From Xanthobacteraceae bacterium (lineage in GTDB: Bacteria; Pseudomonadota; Alphaproteobacteria; Rhizobiales; Xanthobacteraceae), in contig JASHWN010000526.1 of assembly GCA_030044035.1 (NCBI GenBank), positions 1 through 5,864 on the forward strand: a DNA stretch of 5,864 nucleotides, written 5' to 3'. Under the pieces are notes generated by a model. The model made no database searches, was not told the origin of the DNA, and worked only from the letters and a program-made list of their open reading frames with translations. A program made the position numbers and the translations under genes. Shown piece by piece: positions 1-5,170 of the stretch (its first letter is position 1; every line of letters starts with the position of its first letter).

Positions 1-533
1 GTCTGATCGGGAACGCCGTGCGTGTACTGCCAGTGGGTCGTCTGCGGCGTCAGGAACGCCCGCAGCGCGTTGCGGTTGGCCGGCGACGGGTCTTGCCAGT
101 AGGCCCGGATCGGAGTCCAGCCGTCGCTGAGACCTTCCTCATAGGCGTTGCCGTTCTGCGAGATGATGGCCGTGATCCGTTCGGGGTGACGGACGGCGAG
201 CCGGAAGCCGGTCGGCGCACCGTAGTCGAAGACGAATACCGCAAACCGATCGAAGCCGATGATCTCGGTGAAGCGGTCGATCACGCCGGCCAGGTTGTCG
301 AAGGTGTATCTGAATTTTTCCCGCGGCGGCATGTCGGATTGGCCGAATCCCGGAAGGTCCGGCGCGACGGTATGAAATCTGTCGGCGAGCAGCGGGATCA
401 AGTCGCGAAACATGTGGCCCGCGGTCGGAAAGCCGTGCAGCAAGAGCAGCTTCGGCGCATCGGCCGGCCCCGCTTCGCGATAGAAGACCTTGAAACCGTC
501 GACGTCGGCGGTGCGATAGCTGACAGGCGCCAT
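1..533 (-). CDS. Alpha/beta-hydrolase with Asp nucleophile (haloalkane dehalogenase/epoxide hydrolase-like), 3' end beyond window
   Basis: The first 177 residues are visible and the C-terminus lies off the left edge. The ATG at 533-531 is chosen because a full AGGAGG (539-544) sits five bases upstream. The protein starts MAPVSYRTADVDG and shows the alpha/beta-hydrolase order: LLLLHGFPT (residues 29-37, oxyanion-hole region), VAPDLPGFGQSD (56-67), then the nucleophile elbow VFVFDYGAPTGFRLA (99-113). Asp103 stands where esterases carry Ser, as in haloalkane dehalogenases, epoxide hydrolases and haloacetate dehalogenases. Tyr104 follows instead of the Trp usual in HDWG. In the family an Asp nucleophile forms an alkyl- or acyl-enzyme ester that is hydrolysed with a His/acid pair; that part of the protein is outside the window. 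There is no signal peptide, so it is probably cytoplasmic. It lies 92 bp downstream of, and co-directional with, the next hydrolase, so the two may be co-transcribed. The substrate cannot be told from the sequence. Confidence 0.88.
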   Translation of the reverse strand, partial: MAPVSYRTADVDGFKVFYREAGPADAPKLLLLHGFPTAGHMFRDLIPLLADRFHTVAPDLPGFGQSDMPPREKFRYTFDNLAGVIDRFTEIIGFDRFAVFVFDYGAPTGFRLAVRHPERITAIISQNGNAYEEGLSDGWTPIRAYWQDPSPANRNALRAFLTPQTTHWQYTHGVPDQ

Positions 534-569
534 GAAATCCTCCTGTTGTAATCGCGTCCATGTGATTGA

Positions 570-601
570 GACGGTTATCGGCGGAGTTGCGATAAGCCGT
601 C
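570..601. repeat. Imperfect hairpin/dyad between the two left-hand hydrolase genes
   Basis: GACGGTTATCG (570-580) is complementary to CGATAAGCCGTC (590-601) if one G (596) is bulged, leaving a 9-base loop. It lies in the 92-bp gap between two minus-strand hydrolase genes. No T-rich tract follows on the minus strand, so a Rho-independent terminator is unlikely. It could be an operator, or an mRNA stem between cotranscribed genes. A looser outer pair, GTTGTAA (545-551) and TTACAAC (605-611), is centred elsewhere (578 against 585). The function is unknown. Confidence 0.3.
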
Positions 602-625
602 GGGTTACAACGCGTGACTCTTGCT

Positions 626-1324
626 TCAGTTGCCCGCGACCGACTGTACCGCGTCGCGGATGATGTCGACGACGGCTGCCGGAGCGGTGATGATCGGCGT
701 GTGATCGACGGCATGCGGCTTAATCTTCGCCTTCATGCGCTCGGCCATGAAGCGCTGCGTGGCCGGAACGATCATCCGATCATGCTCGGCGACCAGGTAC
801 CAGGTCGGAACTTTCTTCCACAGCACAGGCCCCGCCGTCGCGACGGTCATGCAGGAGAACCGCAGCGGCCGCTGCACGGCCGCGAGCACGGTGAGATCAT
901 CGGCGGATGCGTTCTGTGCGAACGCTGTGGCGAAGGCGTCATCGGACAGCCACAGCAGGTTAGCGCTATCCGGCGCGAGCTTCGGTGCCTGCGGATGCGG
1001 CTCGGCGCGAAAGAACAGGTCGGTGAGCTTTTCGCCGTCGTCAGGTGCGAACGCGGTCACGTAGACCAACGCCTTCACACGTTCGGGGTGCACCAGCCCG
1101 ATGATCGCGCCCGCATAAGCGTGTGCCGCCAGGACGACCGGCCCCGGCATGCGCTCGATGCTGCGGTTAAGCGCCGCAACATCGTCGGCCAGATCGGTCA
1201 GCGGCAGCGGTGCCGTGACCGCCTTAATGCCGTGGGCCGCGAGCCCCGTTATGACACGCGCCCAGCTCGACCCGTCCGCCCACCCGCCGTGGGCCATCAC
1301 AACGCTCACATGCTGTATCGCCAT
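626..1324 (-). CDS. Small alpha/beta-hydrolase lacking the nucleophile serine
   Basis: This is a complete 232-residue protein of the alpha/beta-hydrolase fold (Abhydrolase_6 type). AGGAG (1331-1335) lies six bases before the ATG at 1324-1322. The fold is clear: VVMAHGGWADGSSW (residues 8-21, oxyanion-hole HGG), an elbow region VVLAAHAYAGAI (63-74), VYVTAFAPDDGE (88-99), and the late strand WYLVAEHDRMI (175-185) with the acid Asp182. DHTPI (207-211) carries the expected catalytic His208. The elbow, normally G-H-S-Y-G-G, reads A-H-A-Y-A-G, so position 69 is Ala where Ser should be. The protein is otherwise intact in length and motifs, which argues against decay. It may be a non-hydrolytic member (a lyase, a cofactor-free enzyme or a ligand-binding sensor) or a subfamily using only the Asp/His pair; this is inference. 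There is no signal peptide. It is divergent from the CGNR regulator across a strongly palindromic 140-bp region, and it may be co-transcribed with the downstream hydrolase. Confidence 0.9.
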   Translation of the reverse strand: MAIQHVSVVMAHGGWADGSSWARVITGLAAHGIKAVTAPLPLTDLADDVAALNRSIERMPGPVVLAAHAYAGAIIGLVHPERVKALVYVTAFAPDDGEKLTDLFFRAEPHPQAPKLAPDSANLLWLSDDAFATAFAQNASADDLTVLAAVQRPLRFSCMTVATAGPVLWKKVPTWYLVAEHDRMIVPATQRFMAERMKAKIKPHAVDHTPIITAPAAVVDIIRDAVQSVAGN

Positions 1325-1354
1325 CTGTCGCTCCTGAGATTGCGGGGCGTCGCC

Positions 1355-1433
1355 GGTTCATAACCATTTTAATGGCTCTTGACAGGTTACGAAGAGCAGA
1401 CGTAACTTGTCAACGGCTGTCTAACCGGTTATG
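1355..1433. promoter_or_regulatory. Nested dyad operator/divergent promoter region
   Basis: Between the divergent hydrolase and the CGNR regulator, TTGACAGGTTACG (1379-1391) and CGTAACTTGTCAA (1401-1413) form a 13-bp inverted repeat with one mismatch and a 9-base spacer. A second pair, CATAACC (1359-1365) and GGTTATG (1427-1433), is perfect and has exactly the same centre, 1396. Four GGTTAYG-like half-sites (one reads AGTTACG) are therefore arranged symmetrically. Two of them also sit in local palindromes: GGTTCATAACC (1355-1365) and TAACCGGTTA (1422-1431). Each inner arm contains TTGACA, a perfect -35 hexamer, one on each strand. A TAACTT lies 18 bases after the plus-strand TTGACA (1403-1408, only 3/6 match). 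On the minus strand TAAAAT (1372-1367) matches a -10 in 5/6 positions but has only a poor -35. The likely role is an operator for the CGNR protein or another dimeric regulator, repressing or activating both directions. The exact promoters are uncertain. Confidence 0.6.
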
Positions 1434-1464
1434 CGATTTGGGCCTTCGTGCTGCGAGGCCGATC

Positions 1465-2088
1465 GTGCAACGTCGACCGCCTGCAATCTTCATCGCCGAG
1501 TCGCTCGGCCTCGATTTTCTGAACTCCATCGCCACACCGGTCGATGCACCGGTTGACTGGCTCGATGGCGGCGATGGCCTCTTCGAGTGGTTGGCTCAAG
1601 CCAAGCTTGTGCCGGCGGACGCCCTGGACGAGTTGAAGGCGCGCGCCATGCCCGGTGAGCTCGACAAGGTTGCCGATCAAGCACGTGCTTTGCGCGAGTG
1701 GTTCAGAAAATTCGTGCACAAACATATGGGCCGGCCATTGTCACCTAAGGCGCTCCAGGAATTGGGCCCTCTGAACAAGATTCTTCAACATGACGAGGCG
1801 TTCAGCCAGATATCGCGGCATCGCGAGCACGATGGCGATCGCTTCGAACTGCGTGTCATGCGGCGCTGGCGATCTCCGGAATCTCTATTGCTGCCGATTG
1901 CCGAAGCGCTGGCGAAATTCGTGTGCGAAGAAGATTTCGCCCGCGTCAAAGCTTGCCAAGGACATCAGTGCACCCTTGTATTCGCCGACCATACGCGGAT
2001 GCAGGCGAGAAGATGGTGCAGCATGGCGGTCTGCGGCAACCGCAGCAAACAGGCCGCCTACCGCAAGCGAATGAGGAACAAACGCTGA
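1465..2088 (+). CDS. CGNR zinc-finger transcriptional regulator (ABATE domain)
   Basis: The product is about 207 residues from GTG 1465. The N-terminal part (FIAESLGLDFLNSIATP onward, about residues 9-150) fits the ABATE putative stress-sensing domain. The C-terminus is a CGNR zinc finger: CQGHQC (Cys164, Cys169), then WCSMAVCGNRSKQAAYRKR (Cys185, Cys190), giving four Cys ligands and a basic tail to bind DNA. I prefer GTG 1465 because GAGG (1455-1458) lies six bases upstream and ABATE proteins normally begin just before the FIA..LxLDFLN motif. A start at ATG 1372 would add 31 atypical residues, has no ribosome-binding site and would lie inside the operator, upstream of any transcript begun from TTGACA 1379. 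The gene is divergent from the nucleophile-less hydrolase and just upstream of a HAD dehalogenase remnant, so it plausibly controls the left hydrolase pair and itself. The inducer is unknown. Confidence 0.85.
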   Translation: MQRRPPAIFIAESLGLDFLNSIATPVDAPVDWLDGGDGLFEWLAQAKLVPADALDELKARAMPGELDKVADQARALREWFRKFVHKHMGRPLSPKALQELGPLNKILQHDEAFSQISRHREHDGDRFELRVMRRWRSPESLLLPIAEALAKFVCEEDFARVKACQGHQCTLVFADHTRMQARRWCSMAVCGNRSKQAAYRKRMRNKR

Positions 2089-2132
2089 CCGGCTGACGCA
2101 CTCTGGGGCACGACGAAGCCGAGTCCAACACA

Positions 2133-2189
2133 ATGGCCGCTCTCCCTTTGATCGTGTTTGATGCCAATGAAAGGCTTCTCGACCTCGGC
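2133..2189 (+). pseudogene. 5' remnant of a HAD-type haloacid dehalogenase gene
   Basis: The first 19 codons read MAALPLIVFDANERLLDLG, matching the start of the intact HAD dehalogenase at 3512 (MADLPLIVFDVNETLLDLG) in 16 of 19 residues. At the DNA level 42 of 57 bases agree, and 12 of the 15 differences are in third positions, so the donor was a diverged homologue under selection and not a recent duplicate. The leader GAGTCCAACA just before the ATG is also shared. Homology stops at about 2189; the frame then continues into sequence that runs antisense into the dehalogenase gene ending at 2221. The motif I Thr (Thr14 in the intact copy) is Arg here. The frame stays open to 2738, but only as a shadow of the minus-strand gene. 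It lies 44 bp after the CGNR gene and was probably once its downstream neighbour. It cannot encode a working enzyme. Confidence 0.8.
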
Positions 2190-2220
2190 CGCGCTGACCA
2201 TGGCCTGCTGCTACCTCCCG

Positions 2221-3153
2221 TCAGCCCAACACCCTTATCCAGCCGGCGATGGCCCGCCCGATCTCGCCCGGCGAATCCTCCTGGACGAAATGGATCCCCG
2301 CGACCGTTACCTCGGTCTGCGCTGGAAAACTGCGGGCGAGGTCGAGAACCGCGCCGCCGCCGAGGATGCCACCGGGCTCGGCCTTCAGGAACAGCTTGGG
2401 CACACCGCTCGTTGCCAGCCAGTCCGCGTAGGCGGCCACGATCGCAGCCACGTCGGCGGGGTCGCCCTCGATGGGAATCTCCCGGGGCCACGTCAGCGTC
2501 GGCCGTCGCCCCTCGCCGGGCTTCGCGAACGGCCGGCGGTACTGCGCCATCTCCTCGGCGGAAAGGGTGCGCAGGATGGCCTTCGGCAGGATCTGCTCAA
2601 CGAAGAAGTTGTCTTGGAGGACCATCGCCTCGCCGGCCGGGGAACGCAGCGCCTGCAAGGCTGAACGCATTCCGAACTTGTCCCAGTGGTCCCAGTGCTG
2701 CGGCCCCACGATCGCTTCCATGTACGCGATACCCTTGATGGCTTTGCGGTGGCGGTTGGCCCAGTCGAAGCCGAGCGCCGAGCCCCAGTCGTGGACGACG
2801 AGCGCGACCCGCTCACGCACATCCAGGGCCTCGAGCAGGGCGTCGAGGTAGCGTCGATGCTCGACGAAGCGATACGAGCCGGGACCACTGTCAGGCAGCT
2901 TGTCGGAATCGCCCATGCCGATCAGGTCGGGGGCGATGCAGCGACCCTGCAACTGCAGGTGCGGCAACACGTTGCGCCAGAGGTACGACGAGGTGGGATT
3001 GCCGTGCAGCAGCACGATGGGGTCGCCCTCTCCCACTTCCACGTAAGCCATTTCGCGGCCGAGGACCCGCCGCCGTTGCTTTTGGTACGGAAATGCCGCG
3101 GGAATCACGCTCGCTTCTGATGCCGCAGAGATCATGTTCGCTTTTCCCCGCAT
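2221..3153 (-). CDS. dhaA: Haloalkane dehalogenase, DhaA/LinB (HLD-II) type
   Basis: The enzyme hydrolyses a carbon-halogen bond of haloalkanes to an alcohol, halide and proton, without cofactor, in the cytoplasm. All five catalytic positions of the HLD-II subfamily are visible. They are halide-binding Asn52 in LLHGNPTSSYLWRN (48-61), nucleophile Asp122 and halide-binding Trp123 in VVHDWGSALGFDWA (119-132), acid Glu146 in IAYMEAI (142-148), and base His288 in GIHFVQEDSPGEIG (286-299). WPREIPI (222-228) is another family signature. The length of 310 residues is normal (about 290-310). The cap region 150-230 is present, so the gene looks intact. The start is open: ATG 3153 has no good ribosome-binding site, whereas Met7 (ATG 3135-3133, giving 304 residues) has GGGGA (3145-3149) nine bases upstream. 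It is divergent from the haloacid dehalogenase, and its 3' end abuts a HAD relic. The symbol reflects the subfamily; the substrate range is not predictable. Confidence 0.95.
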   Translation of the reverse strand: MRGKANMISAASEASVIPAAFPYQKQRRRVLGREMAYVEVGEGDPIVLLHGNPTSSYLWRNVLPHLQLQGRCIAPDLIGMGDSDKLPDSGPGSYRFVEHRRYLDALLEALDVRERVALVVHDWGSALGFDWANRHRKAIKGIAYMEAIVGPQHWDHWDKFGMRSALQALRSPAGEAMVLQDNFFVEQILPKAILRTLSAEEMAQYRRPFAKPGEGRRPTLTWPREIPIEGDPADVAAIVAAYADWLATSGVPKLFLKAEPGGILGGGAVLDLARSFPAQTEVTVAGIHFVQEDSPGEIGRAIAGWIRVLG

Positions 3154-3203
3154 TACAATCAGGCACAGCGAACCCGCGCGTGGCTGGGGATCTGATTGTT
3201 ATG
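3151..3203. repeat. Inverted repeat over the haloalkane dehalogenase start
   Basis: CATTACAATCAG (3151-3162) and CTGATTGTTATG (3192-3203) are reverse complements in 11 of 12 positions, separated by 29 bases. The left arm contains the first possible start codon of the haloalkane dehalogenase. A regulator bound here would sit at the beginning of transcription or translation of that gene. The long spacer fits either two separately bound half-sites or a stem in the leader mRNA. The TTATG end recalls the GGTTATG half-sites near 1359-1433, but the rest of the arm differs, so a common regulator is only a guess. Confidence 0.45.
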
Positions 3204-3511
3204 TCGCTCCGCCCGACACCGTGGCGAATGTCGGTCCAGATCATTCCTGGCTCACAGTGCCCTATTACAAGGCAAGTCCGCTTTCTTCGGCAAAGTTATC
3301 GCGATTTGTTTTTCTTTGCGAAACGAAAGCGTTATGAGAGAACCGGAACGCCAAAGGCGACATGCGCGGCTTCAACTTTAGGCGACCTGTTGCAACCGGA
3401 GAGACTGGCCCAACTTGATCACGATGGAATTTATGGGCAGGCGGTGCAATTGCAGTGAACCAGACAAAGTTTGCGGATCAGGCTCGCGCTTGCGTATAAA
3501 AGGAGTCCAAC
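3154..3511. promoter_or_regulatory. Divergent intergenic region between the two dehalogenase genes
   Basis: These 358 bases hold no gene I can support. The region must contain promoters for the minus-strand haloalkane dehalogenase and the plus-strand HAD dehalogenase. It has a relatively AT-rich stretch (about 3260-3340), unlike the coding DNA around it. Short perfect palindromes are ATCGCGAT (3299-3306), GTTGCAAC (3389-3396) and TGCAATTGCA (3445-3454); the last lies 57 bases before the HAD start and could be an operator. The inverted repeat 3151-3203 overlaps the left end. I found no convincing -35/-10 pair at the usual spacing on either strand, so activator-dependent promoters are possible. 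The HAD ribosome-binding site AGGAG (3501-3505) is at the right end. Confidence 0.5.
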
Positions 3512-4198
3512 ATGGCCGATCTTCCGTTGATTGTCTTCGACGTAAACGAAACGCTGCTCGATCTTGGAACGATGGAGCCGACGTTCCAGCGTATATTCGG
3601 CGACAAGGGCGCCATGCGCTTATGGTTCGCCAACCTCATCCTGTATTCCGCGGCGCTGACGGTAGCCGGCGTCTACGTGCCGTTCACCGACATCGGCGCC
3701 GCCGTCATGAAAATGCTGGCGGACACGCGCGGCATCAAGATCAATGACAATGACAAGAAGGAACTGACGGACAAGTTCTCGACGATGCCGCCCCACCCCG
3801 AGGTGCCGGCGGCGCTGCGCAAGCTTCGCAATGCCGGGTTCCGGCTGTTCTGCCTCACCGACAATCTGCTCGAGGTGCAAACCCGTCAGCTCGAGCATGG
3901 CGGCATCGTCGATCTCTTCGAACGGCGCTTCAGCGCCGACGGCGTGAAGCATCACAAACCATCGCCGCAGGCCTATGGCTATGTCGAGAAGGAGCTTGGC
4001 GTTGCGCCCGCCCAGCTCTGCATGATTGCCTGCCACACCTGGGACACGCTCGGCGCCGTCGCCGCCGGCTGGCAAGCGGCGCTGATCAAACGTGTCGGCA
4101 ACGACGTTCTCGGCGTCGGTCCTCAGCCGCACATCGTCGGCACCGACCTCGACGACGTCGCCGACCAACTGATCGCCCGGCACAAAGGACGGGCCTAG
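3512..4198 (+). CDS. HAD-type (type II) 2-haloacid dehalogenase
   Basis: The 228-residue length is typical of L-2-haloacid dehalogenases, which hydrolyse 2-haloacids to 2-hydroxyacids through an aspartyl ester. AGGAG (3501-3505) lies six bases before the ATG. HAD motifs in order: motif I VFDVNETLLDLG (residues 8-19; nucleophile Asp10, Thr14), helix MRLWFANLILYSAALT (35-50; Arg36 matches the substrate-carboxylate Arg of the family), motif II FCLTDNLLEV (113-122; Thr116), motif III HHKPSPQAYGYV (147-158; Lys149, Tyr155), and motif IV MIACHTWDTLGA (171-182; Asp178). Compared with the L-DEX pattern S-S-N-A-W-D, motif IV reads A-C-H-T-W-D, so the usual Ser and Asn are Ala and His. HxWD variants occur among HAD dehalogenase-like proteins, so substrate or activity may differ. 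It is cytoplasmic. It is divergent from the haloalkane dehalogenase, and together they could perform the first and third steps of haloalkane breakdown. No MgCl-type phosphatase features were seen that would favour a phosphatase. Confidence 0.9.
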   Translation: MADLPLIVFDVNETLLDLGTMEPTFQRIFGDKGAMRLWFANLILYSAALTVAGVYVPFTDIGAAVMKMLADTRGIKINDNDKKELTDKFSTMPPHPEVPAALRKLRNAGFRLFCLTDNLLEVQTRQLEHGGIVDLFERRFSADGVKHHKPSPQAYGYVEKELGVAPAQLCMIACHTWDTLGAVAAGWQAALIKRVGNDVLGVGPQPHIVGTDLDDVADQLIARHKGRA

Positions 4199-4380
4199 TC
4201 GCCAGGCGTCGCACGCCAAAGGTTCGGAAGCGGACGTTGAGCACGTCGCGGACCGCCGGCGTCCGTGAGTACACCCTTCAACCGGTAGTTGATGAAGCCG
4301 CGCTTTCATGCTTTGATGCCTGGTCGTCCGGTCCTGTGTCCGCCCTTGGTTGTACTCGAACCCGCAGCGGAGATCAGATC

Positions 4381-5115
4381 ATGACAGACACTGCGACGTT
4401 CTCAACCCTCTTCCCGGGTCAGTTGACGGTCTGCACCTACGGAGGCTTCGCTCCGGTCTGCTATAAGAGCGCAGCCGGCCAGCTCGTCGGCCTGGACGTC
4501 TCGTTCCTGACCCGGTTCGCCGAGCAAATGGGTCTGGACATCAAACTGATAGAGAAAGCGTTCGACGGCATCTGGAAGCTGCCGGGCGCGAATGTGTGCG
4601 ACATCGCGGGGGCGGGCGTCATGCGACGTGACGATCGGCCCGTTAGTCCGGGCGGCTCCTGGAGCGGCCCATACTTCCAAGTAAAAAGATCGCTGTTGGT
4701 CCGGGCTGGCGACAAGGCCGCGTTCGATGACTATAAAACGCTCTCTGGAAAAACCATCGTCGTGACCCGGGGATCGACGGCGGATGTCGACGCAAAGAAG
4801 CGCTATCCCCGTTGCCGGATCCAGTACGTCGACGAGGTCGCCAAGGGTCAGGCGGACGCTCAAGCGTACATCGTCAAGGAGCTAATCTCGAAGCACCGGG
4901 CGGACGCCTTCGGCGAAGGCGACGTCAGCAACCAATATCTCCGTGACAAATACGGCAAAGACGTCGCGGGAGGTCTGGCGCTGGCGGACGTGCACGCGAT
5001 CGACGGCCTGACCGAAACCTTCAACTTCGTCACGCGCAACGCCAGCCTTGGCGTGCTCGATCGGCTCAACGGCTTCATCGCCAAGAACAAGGAATGCTAC
5101 GCGCCGAGATCGTAG
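4381..5115 (+). CDS. Family-3 solute-binding-like protein without signal peptide
   Basis: This is a 244-residue protein resembling ABC-transporter substrate-binding proteins of family 3 (amino-acid/organic-acid binding, also the PheC cyclohexadienyl dehydratase fold). Visible features are an early strand LTVCTYGGFAPVCY (15-28), VGLDVSFLTRFAEQMGL (36-52), DIAGAGVMRRDDR (74-86; the place of the family's AGMTITPER-like stretch), GPYF (97-100), LSGKTIVVTRGSTAD (121-135; hinge-region motif) and DAFGEGDVSNQYL (175-187). ATG 4381 is chosen because GGAG (4369-4372) lies eight bases upstream. The frame is open back to 4237, but the extra residues have no hydrophobic stretch and no ribosome-binding site. 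Neither start gives a secretion signal or lipobox, so the protein should be cytoplasmic, which is unusual for this family. No permease or ATPase partner adjoins it. It follows the HAD dehalogenase by 182 bp on the same strand and may be cotranscribed. It could be an enzyme (a dehydratase-like fold) or a cytosolic binder; this is inference. Confidence 0.8.
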   Translation: MTDTATFSTLFPGQLTVCTYGGFAPVCYKSAAGQLVGLDVSFLTRFAEQMGLDIKLIEKAFDGIWKLPGANVCDIAGAGVMRRDDRPVSPGGSWSGPYFQVKRSLLVRAGDKAAFDDYKTLSGKTIVVTRGSTADVDAKKRYPRCRIQYVDEVAKGQADAQAYIVKELISKHRADAFGEGDVSNQYLRDKYGKDVAGGLALADVHAIDGLTETFNFVTRNASLGVLDRLNGFIAKNKECYAPRS

Positions 5116-5170
5116 GCGCCGGCCGGAGTCGCGAGAATATCCTTATGCGTACGTGCCTTTGGCTCAGCGG

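Noticed and set aside
614..1363. Long open frame on the plus strand opposite the small hydrolase.
   Set aside because: It is Arg/His-rich, without recognisable motifs, and wholly antisense to a well-supported gene; such frames are common in high-GC DNA. The same holds for plus 18-551 and minus 3620-4309.
1372..1464. N-terminal extension of the CGNR regulator from ATG 1372.
   Set aside because: There is no ribosome-binding site, the residues are atypical for the ABATE domain, and the codons run through the dyad operator; GTG 1465 with GAGG six bases upstream fits better.
3434..3455. Sigma-54 promoter (GG/GC spacing) upstream of the HAD gene.
   Set aside because: The TGG and TTGC elements do not fall at the required -24/-12 spacing when aligned base by base.
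3093..3458. Plus-strand open frame spanning the intergenic region between the dehalogenases.
   Set aside because: It starts inside the opposing dehalogenase gene, has no ribosome-binding site or family motif, and changes composition along its length.
3495..3500. TATAAA as a -10 box for the HAD gene.
   Set aside because: It overlaps the ribosome-binding site and lies only 11 bases before the ATG, leaving no room for a normal leader; no matching -35 was found.
4205..4265. Short GC-rich hairpins (GGCGTCGCACGCC and CGGAC...GTCCG) after the HAD gene as a terminator.
   Set aside because: The stems are only five base pairs and no T-tract follows; such stems are frequent by chance at this GC content.
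4237..4380. N-terminal extension of the solute-binding-like protein, possibly a signal peptide.
   Set aside because: The 48 extra residues contain no hydrophobic core, cleavage site or lipobox and have no ribosome-binding site, whereas ATG 4381 has GGAG at 4369-4372.
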